The translations under genes and the position numbers were made by a program. A DNA stretch of 64,000 nt from contig SAJS01000010.1 of assembly GCA_004017535.1 (NCBI GenBank), positions 62,001 through 126,000 of the forward strand, in the 5' to 3' direction. Each line of letters begins with the position of its first letter. Positions within the stretch are counted from its first letter, which is position 1. This document shows positions 36,700 through 43,895 of the stretch, piece after piece. This stretch comes from Mesorhizobium sp. GTDB taxonomy: Bacteria > Pseudomonadota > Alphaproteobacteria > Rhizobiales > Rhizobiaceae. The notes beneath the pieces were generated by a model that searched no databases, was not told the origin of the DNA, and saw only the letters and a program-made list of their open reading frames with translations.

Positions 36700-36834
36700 G
36701 TCGGTTGGGTAGCGCCGCGCAGCTTCGTTGGAACCTGCGGGCCGATGCTGAAGCGCTAAGCTTCATGCGACTTTTCGTGGCATCGCCTTGAACGGGTGCG
36801 CAAGCGTGGAAGTGTCCGGTCGGATGCCTGCCTA

Positions 36835-37690
36835 AATCTCCTTCCACGTCACTGGAAGCCGCCCGGGCTCGCGGAGAAAAGGCGCCGACAGCGGTATTGC
36901 CTCGGCCGTTGCGGAGATAATCGACAAAAATGCGACCTCTGCGGGCTGCTGGGTCGGCCGACAGAAGGAAGTGCTCGGGATCCACGCGGATTGAGCAAGC
37001 GATTTGGCCAGCTGCCGCGCTCGGTCGTGAGTCGTCCGGACGGACAGCGCTGCGGTCAGGTGTAGACCTTTGCCGCCGGTGACCTTGGGCCAACTCTCCA
37101 AGCCAGCCGCTTTCATAATGTGACGCAGCCCGACCGTGGCCTCGATCACCGCGTCCCATGGCACGCCTTCGCCGGGACCAAGGTCTAGTGCGAGTTCGGC
37201 ATGTTCAATGTCGTCAATCGTGGCGTTCCACGGGATGAAGCTCGACGACCTCCATTTCGACCGAGCCAAGCAGCCCAACGAGATCGTCTACCCAGACGCG
37301 AACACCTTCGCCGCCTTCGCTTTTTGGACCCGCAACTGGTGCACAGAGGGTGATATCGGCGGCAAAGGTCCCTTGTGGTAGAAGGTGGCCCCGTAGGCGT
37401 TGCGACCAACTTCAATGGTCGGCGACCCAGATGGACGAGCGCTCAGTCGGCCACCCGTCGCCAGTGGCATGTCAGCTCTTCCTTGGACGGCGCGACCGCA
37501 TTGGGTAGCAGCTGAAGCATGTTTTCTAGCGGACGCCGTGCTTGCGTTCCGCCCGGCGCTTAGAAGGAGCCGGGGGTTTGACTGGAATTGGCTGAATATC
37601 CTCGCGCAATCCCTTGAACACGGTCCTCGCGCAAGATGCCCGAAACAGGTGCGACTTCATCAGCCGCTTTGCGTTTTGAAGCTTTGACCA
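36835..37690 (-). pseudogene. LigD (NHEJ ligase/polymerase) relic
   Basis: Segments of the bacterial LigD protein lie in order on the minus strand in several frames: FKGLREDIQPIPVKPPAP (ligase-polymerase linker, about 37600), GATFYHKGPLPPISPSVHQL (about 37390), WNATIDDIEHAELALDLGPG, SWPKVTGGKGLHLTAALSV (about 37080), RGRIFVDYLRNGRGNTAVGA (about 36930) and PVTWKEI at the end. The polymerase domain is recognisable throughout but broken by at least three frameshifts. No Ku gene is nearby. Confidence 0.8.
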
Positions 37691-38177
37691 TTGGCGAGAG
37701 GCGTGCCGAGGTTCCCCAGCTCAGGCGAGCGGCGCGCGACGCAAAGCCGTGGTCACACCCGTCCACAACCGAGTCGTTATGAAATGGGTATTTCACGCGC
37801 AGAGGGTCGGCCAGAGGATTCGAATCACGGTCAATTGCCCGCCATGGCGGAGCGGCTATAGGTGGGCGGCCTCCGCTCTCCGGACGATTTGCTCCGAGGT
37901 CAAAGCACCCTCTTGCACACTCTCCCGGCCCGAGGGCTCGAGCCACAGTCGTACTCAAAACTCAACGACCGTGGTCCGCGCTTACCCACTTGCCTGCCAA
38001 GATGGGCACCCCATTGGTGCAGGCTTGATCATCCTTCGCCCTAACAGAGGTGAATCTGGCCATTGAAAGATTCGCGTGATCCGAGGACGCGGACACTCGG
38101 CCGCGTCACCGCCTGACCAAAACCACCAAGGCGGGGCCGCTTCCGCTGCGCGGCCTTGTTCAGCACATCCGGCCAGA
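37691..38177. other. Spacer without a recognised gene
   Basis: About 490 bp. A GATTCGAATC palindrome near 37820 resembles a T-loop, but no tRNA can be folded around it. No other feature seen until the EcfG promoter at 38178. Confidence 0.4.
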
Positions 38178-38202
38178 GGAACGAGGGGTCTGGCCGAGCG
38201 TT
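38178..38202 (+). promoter_or_regulatory. EcfG-type promoter, full consensus
   Basis: GGAAC, 16 bases, CGTT, 28 bp before the ATG at 38231. Confidence 0.8.
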
Positions 38203-38230
38203 GGTGGTGAGTGTTGGAGACGGAAGTAAC

Positions 38231-38422
38231 ATGAGTAGTCGAGCGAACAATGATCGGGACGAACGAGCAAGGCGTGCGGCTGACGAGATCATGCATACGG
38301 AGCGGGAAGAGCGCGCAGCGAAGACTGCCCGGCTGAGGGAGGCGCGTTTGGCTCGTGAATCTCAACGCCGCACCGCCGAAGCCGACACCAAGCCGAGCTC
38401 AACTCGGCGCACACCAAAATAG
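38231..38422 (+). CDS. Small charged protein with AKT-RLR-ARLA motif, copy 3
   Basis: 63 residues, MSSRANNDRDERARRAADEI, then ERAAKTARLREARLARESQR and a basic tail. Shares its core with the products at 16171 and 31109. The consensus EcfG promoter directly upstream is the strongest evidence that this family is expressed in the general stress response. No known domain; strongly helical and charged. Confidence 0.65.
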   Translation: MSSRANNDRDERARRAADEIMHTEREERAAKTARLREARLARESQRRTAEADTKPSSTRRTPK

Positions 38423-38540
38423 GAATTCGTACGAACTGTTGCCTACACGGCCGGCCGAACACTGAACCTGGCTGCCTAGTTGCCCTCGCCGTGAAGCCGC
38501 CATGGGACTGATGACCTGAAACCTTCCTGATCTCGGCGGG

Positions 38541-38744
38541 TTGCCGTGCCGCCAGCATCAAGGCGGGAGCTCGCATGCAAGGTCTGAACCGAACCGGCAA
38601 TCAGTGGGACCAGGCGGGTCGCGCAAGGCGACAAAAAGGCCCCGCCGGCCCAAGCCAGCGGGTGAAGTGGGGTCTCGACCCGCCACATGGACCAAGAAAG
38701 TAATCATGCGCTCACAGCCGGCCGGGCGCGCCTACAAATGTTAA
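38541..38744 (+). CDS. Possible small basic protein
   Basis: A frame open from a TTG at 38541 ends with RPATWTKKVIMRSQPAGRAY, similar to RPGTWANNMMMRYQAAKRLQ coded at about 43.0 kb. The shared C-terminal pattern suggests a real small-protein family; the true start is uncertain and the first half looks non-coding. Confidence 0.3.
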   Translation: MPCRQHQGGSSHARSEPNRQSVGPGGSRKATKRPRRPKPAGEVGSRPATWTKKVIMRSQPAGRAYKC

Positions 38745-38940
38745 GACCACGCAGGCTGCGGTCGCGCCGCTGTCTACACCGCCTAGAGTTCTACACCGCC
38801 TAGAGTTCGGCAGCCGCTGCCCCGGATATATCGTTCTACACAATCCTCAATTGGTGGACTCGCGCGATGTATCGGCAGCTAGTGTGTTCCGCCGTCAGGC
38901 CAGTAGGAGGGCAATGCCTGCGGAAATCCGGGAGGAAACG

Positions 38941-39144
38941 ATGTCTGCGAACAAAGAAGACTACCGCACGAACAGAGCTGACTATCTGCTTGCCGCGAAG
39001 AAAGGTCGAGCGACCGCTGATGATGATCGCAATGAGTTACTGGCAAGGGAGAAGTGCCAAAGAGACTGGCGCTTAGCCGCATTGGCTGCAAATCCGTGTA
39101 ACAGCTTGCCGGAACCGAGGAAGCCAAACCGCCCGATTCTGTAG
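38941..39144 (+). CDS. Hypothetical basic protein, 67 aa
   Basis: MSANKEDYRTNRADYLLAAK... with a good ribosome site (GGGAGGAAACG) before the ATG. Hydrophilic, helical, LAREKCQRDWRLAALAA in the middle, loosely like the AKT-RLR-ARLA family but without the key residues. No domain known. Confidence 0.55.
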   Translation: MSANKEDYRTNRADYLLAAKKGRATADDDRNELLAREKCQRDWRLAALAANPCNSLPEPRKPNRPIL

Positions 39145-39243
39145 TCAAACGTCCACCGGCGAGTTCAGCAGCTTAGACACCAGGCGGCGGTGGCGCTCGC
39201 CGGGGTCCTAAGCCGCCCTCACTTCGATCGCCCCTCTGGCCCA

Positions 39244-39268
39244 GGAACCACATTCATCTCTTTGCGTT
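39244..39268 (+). promoter_or_regulatory. EcfG-type promoter of the GERH gene
   Basis: GGAAC, 16 bases, CGTT, a full consensus match 32 bp before ATG 39300. Confidence 0.75.
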
Positions 39269-39299
39269 GTTGGCGATGCTTCTCCACGAGCACATCAGC

Positions 39300-39629
39300 A
39301 TGGCGCGACGCCACCTTCTGGATGGCGAGCGGCATATCGTTCGTCAGCGCGAACGAATAGTTCGACTGCGTTCCAAAAATCTCCCGACTGCGAACGCTTT
39401 GAAGTTCCTGGATCTATTGGAACAAGTTCACGCGTTCCAGCGACAACACCTATCGCAATTGTTGTCGAAATCGGACCTCCAGGGATCTGCACGTTCGGCG
39501 ACGCCGAAGCAGCTGTTACAAGGTCTGGTCTCGATTTCCGATCCAATCGTCCGGCTTGCCCTACAGCTTCAGAACGAAATCAGATTGAGGGGGCTGAAAG
39601 CTAAGCCTCCGAAGAGCACGCTTCACTAG
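39300..39629 (+). CDS. GERH-type conserved small protein
   Basis: 109 residues from ATG 39300, chosen because the promoter's -10 ends at 39268 and excludes earlier codons. The conserved core is ARRHLLDGERHIVRQRERIV and ALKFLDLLEQVHAFQRQHLS: two long amphipathic helices that could pair as a coiled coil. Similar mini-proteins are frequent in Rhizobiales, function unknown. An inactivated homologue lies at 32054. Confidence 0.65.
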   Translation: MARRHLLDGERHIVRQRERIVRLRSKNLPTANALKFLDLLEQVHAFQRQHLSQLLSKSDLQGSARSATPKQLLQGLVSISDPIVRLALQLQNEIRLRGLKAKPPKSTLH

Positions 39630-39841
39630 CTGCCGCCCACCATACCTTGTCGATGATGTCCGCCTTCATTAGGCGGATCATGCAGGGTCGGCCTTGAAAG
39701 GAGGGTTTTGGACTCACGGACCAATCTGGCGCTCATTGCGATCACTTCCTGGGTTTGGCGCAACAGTTCGTCGTGCCGCTCTTCCTGTTCCCGCAGATTG
39801 TTGAGCAGGTTGGCTATGCGCATGTGCGGCGAGCGTTCCAT
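39626..39841 (-). CDS. Small coiled-coil protein
   Basis: About 71 residues from ATG 39841 or 65 from ATG 39823. The core MRIANLLNNLREQEERHDEL with LLRQTQEVIAMSARLVRESK is an uninterrupted amphipathic helix. The EcfG promoter (39850-39874) is so close that the first ATG would be leaderless; the second is the alternative. Converges with the GERH gene, overlapping by four bases. Confidence 0.5.
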   Translation of the reverse strand: MERSPHMRIANLLNNLREQEERHDELLRQTQEVIAMSARLVRESKTLLSRPTLHDPPNEGGHHRQGMVGGS

Positions 39842-39849
39842 GATCACCG

Positions 39850-39874
39850 AACTTAGCGCCGCCAGTGATGTTCC
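39850..39874 (-). promoter_or_regulatory. EcfG-type promoter of the coiled-coil gene
   Basis: Minus strand GGAAC, 16 bases, AGTT. Confidence 0.6.
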
Positions 39875-39878
39875 AGGG

Positions 39879-40133
39879 CTAGTGGGGGTTCTTCGAAACC
39901 GGAAACGATTGAGAGACGCTAATGGTGGCAGAATATACCAATTTCCCGGCCTCGTTGTGGACGGATACCGTCATGGCTTTATCCAGATCGCTGGAGGCGG
40001 CCATTTCGTCGATAGCGATGTCATGGAGAGCCTTGAGCGCTTCTCGTCGCACCTCACTCCAACTGTCGAGATCGACCCAGGCATCTCCCAGAGCTTGCCC
40101 GTTTCTCACGACCTCAAAGAGGTACTTTGACAT
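39879..40133 (-). CDS. DUF6894-like mini-protein, copy 3
   Basis: 84 residues, MSKYLFEVVRNGQALGDAWV, then SEVRREALKALHDIAIDEMA and strands KAMTVSVHNEAGKLVYSATI. Same plan as the DUF6894 copies but diverged in sequence. Its 3' end lies next to the promoter of the coiled-coil gene, so any transcript continues into it. Confidence 0.6.
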   Translation of the reverse strand: MSKYLFEVVRNGQALGDAWVDLDSWSEVRREALKALHDIAIDEMAASSDLDKAMTVSVHNEAGKLVYSATISVSQSFPVSKNPH

Positions 40134-40199
40134 GCAGCCATTTTGAGACACAGTGACAGTGGCGGCATTCAAATTTGAGAGCTGGCTTATGGACCAGGG

Positions 40200-40340
40200 T
40201 GTCCAGCCTTTCCGCATCTAAGACGCCACAGGTCACTAGGTTGCGCTGAGATTGGGCGCCGAGCATCCTGCGTTCGCATGGCGGTGCCGTCAATCAACGG
40301 TATCCCCGCCATGGGCGAGGTCGAAGAAAAATCGCGGCAT
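40200..40340 (-). pseudogene. DUF6894 relic, copy 4
   Basis: ATG 40340 opens MPRFFFDLAHGGDTVD, a canonical DUF6894 N-terminus, then stops at 40290. A neighbouring frame continues with a DGT...ARRPISAQ stretch loosely like the expected helix but without conserved end. Probably an inactivated copy; its leader hairpin and EcfG promoter remain. Confidence 0.5.
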
Positions 40341-40532
40341 GCCCCAGCCCCACAACCCGGCTCGCCGATCGAGGTGACACAGGATTGCGCGCCGGGCTGG
40401 CCACCGACATCTCTCCCGAGGAGTAGTGGTTTCAACCATCGGCGGTGGAGCAATAATCTTCGATAACCCCTTGTGCTGCAATAAGGACTGAGGTCTCATT
40501 GCGCTATCCGCGATGGTCCGTTTCACATCGTG

Positions 40533-40573
40533 AAAGAGCCCGCCCGCCATGGGTGCCAGACGGGCTCTTTTTT
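40533..40573. terminator. Hairpin with T-run, like the 35.5 kb leader hairpin
   Basis: AAAGAGCCCG (40533-40542) and CGGGCTCTTT (40561-40570), then TTT. On the plus strand it has the form of a terminator; on the minus strand it lies in the leader of the DUF6894 relic, in the same relative place as the hairpin at 35514. Confidence 0.55.
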
Positions 40574-40679
40574 GGGCCTCCCTGCGGATTCGCAGTTCCA
40601 GTGTGGGCCTGGTTGCGATGAACCCCACCCGACGCAGCACGCGGATGCAAGCAGCCTGTCCGCCGCCACCTACTTGGTC

Positions 40680-40704
40680 AACTTGCCTTGGGGTGCGATG
40701 TTCC
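40680..40704 (-). promoter_or_regulatory. EcfG-type promoter of DUF6894 copy 4
   Basis: Minus strand GGAAC, 16 bases, AGTT; about 100 bp upstream of the hairpin at 40533-40573. Confidence 0.6.
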
Positions 40705-40750
40705 ATTAGCAACATCTTGACGACGCCGGCTGCAGCGCCAGAGTCATGGT

Positions 40751-41011
40751 ATGGCGAAGGGCAGCATCAAGGTCGGCGACGAAGTCGTGATCACCGCGAC
40801 AGTGCGGAAGCGCGTCACGGAGGATCGGGTGAGCGTAATGATCCCTTCCTACAGCCAGCCCCACTCGATCGTTGATCGGACACCACACATCAGCAGCGGG
40901 CAGAAGATCGAGCTTATAGGCGAGGTCATGCGGGTTGATGAGCACACTATCACCGTCGGCGGCCGGGATCTGGGTATCACGGTCAGCCGGGACGCTGTGC
41001 GCAAGCGCTAG
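40751..41011 (+). CDS. Conserved hypothetical beta-rich protein, 86 aa
   Basis: MAKGSIKVGDEVVITATVRK... reads as a small beta-barrel-like protein: KVGDEVVITATVRKRVTEDR, VSVMIPSYSQPHSIVDRT and IELIGEVMRVDEHTITVGGR. I recall similar short proteins in Alphaproteobacteria without assigned function. Coding is well supported by the alternating strand pattern and clean termini. Confidence 0.6.
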   Translation: MAKGSIKVGDEVVITATVRKRVTEDRVSVMIPSYSQPHSIVDRTPHISSGQKIELIGEVMRVDEHTITVGGRDLGITVSRDAVRKR

Positions 41012-41122
41012 CCCGACAGCAACGCACGCCGACGATGGCGAGCGAGGCTATGGGGCTAGGAAGGGCTTACGCGATCACACCATGTCCAAAAGAGGTATCA
41101 GGTTAGTTACATGCCTGAAGCC

Positions 41123-41332
41123 TTAGCGCCGGTCACCCTCCGCGCTGGGGCTTTTCTGTGTCTCCAGAAGGTGTGAGTGCTGGAGGCGCTTGCGGGACTG
41201 TTCAAGGGCAAGCCGCGATTGCTCGACCTTCAATCTTGCATCTTCCACTTCGGCGCGGGTGCGGCCAATCAAGCGGCGCGCGCTATCGACAAGCCGCTGT
41301 TCTGTTCCCCGTGGATGCATCTCTTGGATCAC
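41123..41332 (-). CDS. Small coiled-coil protein, 69 aa
   Basis: Reads from a GTG at 41332 (or ATG 41320 with AAGAG upstream). LVDSARRLIGRTRAEVEDAR and LKVEQSRLALEQSRKRLQHS form one long heptad-like helix. The GTG overlaps the stop of the upstream gene (GTGA), so the two are coupled. Function unknown. Confidence 0.55.
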   Translation of the reverse strand: MIQEMHPRGTEQRLVDSARRLIGRTRAEVEDARLKVEQSRLALEQSRKRLQHSHLLETQKSPSAEGDRR

Positions 41333-41523
41333 CGGGCAACCCGTGCAAGCTCTGCCGATAGCTGGTCAGGATCAATCAAGCCTCGTCCGAAAAGCCCCAG
41401 GACTTTAAGCGCTATGCGCTCGCGCTCATCCTTCCCTGCAACCCGGTGCTTGGCACAATAGTCGTTCAGGGCTTTCGTGAGAGTTGCGAGTTGGGCGGAA
41501 TCCGCCACACCGTATGCCGACAT
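41329..41523 (-). CDS. Conserved small helical protein, 64 aa
   Basis: MSAYGVADSAQLATLTKALN... with GGGGAG six bases before the ATG. The YCAKHRVAGKDERERIALKV and LFGRGLIDPDQLSAELARV segments match a rhizobial small-protein type built as 'DYC...ER...A..V..L...G..... L...L'. Function unknown; first gene of a two-gene operon. Confidence 0.6.
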   Translation of the reverse strand: MSAYGVADSAQLATLTKALNDYCAKHRVAGKDERERIALKVLGLFGRGLIDPDQLSAELARVAR

Positions 41524-41905
41524 GCTTGTCTCCCCGGACGGGGCGAAAGCATCATGACCGCTCCCAAGCATCCGCGTGCCTCTACCCAATTACAGACGAC
41601 GGGAAGAAGATACACCCAGAAAAAGTCAGAAACGAGTCCATTCCGTGCGACCTCGGTCGCACGTGAAGCGCATAGGTCCCTACCATGAAACCTATAGCCC
41701 GCTATCTCATTGTTTTTCCCGGCTGGGCGTTTTGAGTCCCTTTCGCGCCAGTCGAAGGGCCACACTAAAACACCCGCTGCGTCTTATGCAGATTTCAGCG
41801 GGTGTTTTTCGCCAACCCCTGGCACCCTTTGTCGCCGACCAGGCGCCGCGGCTGAATTAACTCTCGCACAAGCTTCGGCTAATACTCTCGGTCCAGCCTT
41901 AGTTT
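41524..41905. other. Spacer with a strong terminator hairpin
   Basis: CACCCGCTG (41771-41779) and CAGCGGGTG (41796-41804), flanked by AAAA and TTTTT, form a bidirectional terminator. No gene clearly ends here on the plus strand, so an unannotated short transcript from about 41.6 kb is possible. Confidence 0.5.
41767..41809. terminator. Bidirectional terminator hairpin
   Basis: 9-bp GC-rich stem with A-tract before and T-tract after; 16-nt loop. Could serve the minus-strand gene at 42071 or an unrecognised plus-strand RNA. Confidence 0.65.
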
Positions 41906-42100
41906 ATGGGAGGCCGAGATGCATCAGCCCACCAGACTCGAGAACCTGCAGTTCGCCAATCGATGCTGAAGGAAGTGCGCCGCAGGTTGGACGCATCGAG
42001 CGAGGCGCTTCTGACGTATCTACTGGACATGGCGGTGATCGAAGCTGACGAGCGCGCGAAGGCCATCCGGCTAGCTCAGCAGTCCAACCCGATGGTTTAG
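41906..42100 (+). CDS. Small protein with coupled upstream mini-ORF
   Basis: The conserved part is MLKEVRRRLDASSEALLTYL followed by LDMAVIEADE, a helical rhizobial mini-protein type. The nominal frame starts at 41906, but the better ribosome site (GGGAGGCCGAG) precedes ATG 41920 in another frame, which reads MHQPTRLENLQFANRC and stops, its TGA overlapping the ATG of MLKEV. Either a one-base frameshift has split the gene or the two frames are translationally coupled. Confidence 0.45.
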   Translation: MGGRDASAHQTREPAVRQSMLKEVRRRLDASSEALLTYLLDMAVIEADERAKAIRLAQQSNPMV

Positions 42101-42313
42101 TCTCCCCGGCTCCCCTCTCGGTCTATTCCTTCGGTCCGATGGCCGAACCAAAGGAGTCCGCACCGGCTTTTGCAGCAACGAGGCTGAGCGAATAATCGCG
42201 CTGAATCCCGTCTTCAGGCTTTTCACCGTGCGCCTGACGGAGCGCTCTGCCTTCTCGATTAGCCGGAGCGACATAAAATACTGCTTCCGGGAATTCGCTA
42301 GCTGCGGGTCCAT
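42071..42313 (-). CDS. Possible small helical protein
   Basis: MDPQLANSRKQYFMSLRLIE... begins like a helical mini-protein (LIEKAERSVRRTVKSLKTGF), while the C-terminal third looks non-coding. An ATG at 42274 with GGAAG upstream is an alternative start. A consensus EcfG promoter at 42390 supports transcription. Confidence 0.4.
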   Translation of the reverse strand: MDPQLANSRKQYFMSLRLIEKAERSVRRTVKSLKTGFSAIIRSASLLQKPVRTPLVRPSDRRNRPRGEPGRLNHRVGLLS

Positions 42314-42389
42314 CTCCTAAAGCCCAAGCCTGAAGCCCTTCCGCCCTACCCCAATTTCAAAATTGACCACACCCAAACGCGCCACCATG

Positions 42390-42414
42390 AACGTTCGCTT
42401 GTCTGGAATGTTCC
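42390..42414 (-). promoter_or_regulatory. EcfG-type promoter, full consensus
   Basis: Minus strand GGAAC, 16 bases, CGTT, about 75 bp upstream of ATG 42313. Confidence 0.65.
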
Positions 42415-42421
42415 GCGACGA

Positions 42422-42592
42422 TCAGTGCCTTGCTTTAAGAAAGCGGGCTTCACGAAGGAGTGACGACCAGTCGGTGCCAATCAGCTCGACAAGCTCGCGG
42501 GCTTGCGTCTCCGAAACGTCCGCCTCTTTGACCAGCCGACGAACCAGCAGATCGACCGGTTCCTTCTTGTCATCTCTGCCGTCGCGACCCAT
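42422..42592 (-). CDS. DUF3606-like mini-protein
   Basis: 56 residues from ATG 42592, chosen because GGAG lies six bases upstream; a longer frame to 42712 is not needed. The sequence LLVRRLVKEADVSETQAREL and VELIGTDWSSLLREARFLK follows the DUF3606 pattern (compare VSENQARELVRRHGNDWRKI at 21779). Confidence 0.6.
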   Translation of the reverse strand: MGRDGRDDKKEPVDLLVRRLVKEADVSETQARELVELIGTDWSSLLREARFLKARH

Positions 42593-42717
42593 GCACAACT
42601 CCGTGACTCGATTGGGAAACTCTTGGTGGATGTGAAGGTTTCGCCACGCGTCTAGCTGCAACAGAGCGTCAAACAAACTGCTCGAGACAGTTCGGTTGCC
42701 GAACAAGGGCAAGCAGC

Positions 42718-42980
42718 ATGACGACCTATTACTTCCACGTCGATAATGGGACTTTCTTTCCCGGCACTGAAGGGGTCGATCTCCCGGATTTGGACGCCGC
42801 GCGGTTGGAAGCAGTGCGCGCAGCCGGTGAGATGATAATCGACAGCGGGCAATCCTTTTGGGAGCATATGACCCCTTGGATTATGAACGTGACGGATGAC
42901 CGGTATCGGCTCCTCTTCACTCTCCAGTTCGCGGCGAAAGTGCCTTCGGGAGAATCGTCTACATCCCTCGGGGGCATTGA
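42718..42980 (+). pseudogene. DUF6894 gene with 3' frameshift, copy 5
   Basis: MTTYYFHVDNGTFFPGTEGV... with helix LDAARLEAVRAAGEMIIDSG and strands MNVTDDRYRLLFTLQF. After KVPSGE the expected end (IVYIPRGH and stop at 42980) is present one base out of frame, so the actual reading runs on to 43110. Because only the last eight residues are affected, the protein may still fold with an extended tail. Confidence 0.6.
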
Positions 42981-43228
42981 CCGCCAAAAAAAAGCTCGCC
43001 GGCCGCAGTCAGCGGCCCGGCACGTGGGCCAACAATATGATGATGCGCTACCAGGCGGCGAAGCGCCTACAAGAGCGTCGTGTGCTCTTTTCCTCGAAGC
43101 TTGGCCCTGAATTGATCCGCTCTTCGCGTTCGGCCAAGTACCAGACCAAAAACACGGCGGCGGCCCCCAGCACGCCGGCAATGAAATCAGTCGACGTCAT
43201 GTCGAGTAGCCACCCGAGCGTTTTCTGA
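42977..43228 (+). CDS. Possible small basic protein behind DUF6894
   Basis: A TTG at 42977 overlaps the DUF6894 restored stop (TTGA) and opens LTAKKKLAGRSQRPGTWANN, like the C-terminal motif coded at 38.7 kb. The frame runs to 43228, but the later part is antisense to another candidate gene and is unlikely to be real. Confidence 0.3.
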   Translation: MTAKKKLAGRSQRPGTWANNMMMRYQAAKRLQERRVLFSSKLGPELIRSSRSAKYQTKNTAAAPSTPAMKSVDVMSSSHPSVF

Positions 43229-43257
43229 AGCACGGCCAGAACCGGGATTGTGATCAC
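43048..43257 (-). CDS. Possible small membrane protein, 69 aa
   Basis: MITIPVLAVLQKTLGWLLDM... with a hydrophobic stretch FIAGVLGAAAVFLVWYL and a charged tail EREERINSGPSF. Reads like a small inner membrane protein; no family recognised. It conflicts with the 3' half of the plus-strand frame at 42977. Confidence 0.4.
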   Translation of the reverse strand: MITIPVLAVLQKTLGWLLDMTSTDFIAGVLGAAAVFLVWYLAEREERINSGPSFEEKSTRRSCRRFAAW

Positions 43258-43895
43258 GGCGAGAGCTGAAGGACCGTGTTGCGCGACATAGGCGCGCGAG
43301 CATAATGGCCCGCCTTATCCACAAGCACCCGCAATTCGGTTTGAGGCGAGGCGCAGAAAGTAGAACCCCAGGCAAACTGGACTCCGCACCGGACACTAGG
43401 TCCCGCTGACATCGTAGCGAACGTCCTCGACCCTCCGGCCAATTTCATCGACAAAAATGCGTCCGAATAGGGCCGTCGGCGGCTCCGCCGTGGGAACGAA
43501 AAAAGAAGAGAAGCAGAACGTTCGTGTGCGATTTTTGCACACGACATCTCGTAAGTGGCTGGTTTTGCTTAAGTGTCCGTCCAGTCCATCATGGGCGCCA
43601 CGGCTACTATATGGTGTTGATTTTTCAGCATTTCTTTCTTTAACAACAAATTCTTAGAACCTGCCTAGCGAACACGAATTTACGCCAAAATACGATCCTT
43701 TTCGCCACGCTTTGATCTCTCAATGCACACGGAGCGCACACGAAATATGGCCGCCGACGCCAGAAATTCTACAAAAAAGGCGGCAGAAAGGTGCCCTATA
43801 TCTCCCATCGCTAAATAGCCCCGTGGACGCTTCCTGCGCCTTCCATATGCTGTCCGGCTTGGCTATGGTCGCCAGCACAACGATGGAGCTGAGGT
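43258..43895. other. AT-richer junction between stress and respiratory islands
   Basis: About 640 bp. From 43540 to 43860 the base composition drops in GC compared with both sides and no motif-bearing frame is present. It marks the border between the mini-protein island and the oxidase operon and presumably contains the oxidase promoter. Confidence 0.5.

Noticed and set aside
37780-37930. tRNA-Ser-like fragment on the minus strand (GATTCGAATCC near 37820)
   Set aside because: T-loop-like bases are present, but the T-stem and acceptor stem do not pair; no cloverleaf can be drawn.
43700-43730. TTGATCTCTCAATG as an Fnr box for the oxidase operon
   Set aside because: The second half site is out of register (CAATG in place of ATCAA at the required spacing).
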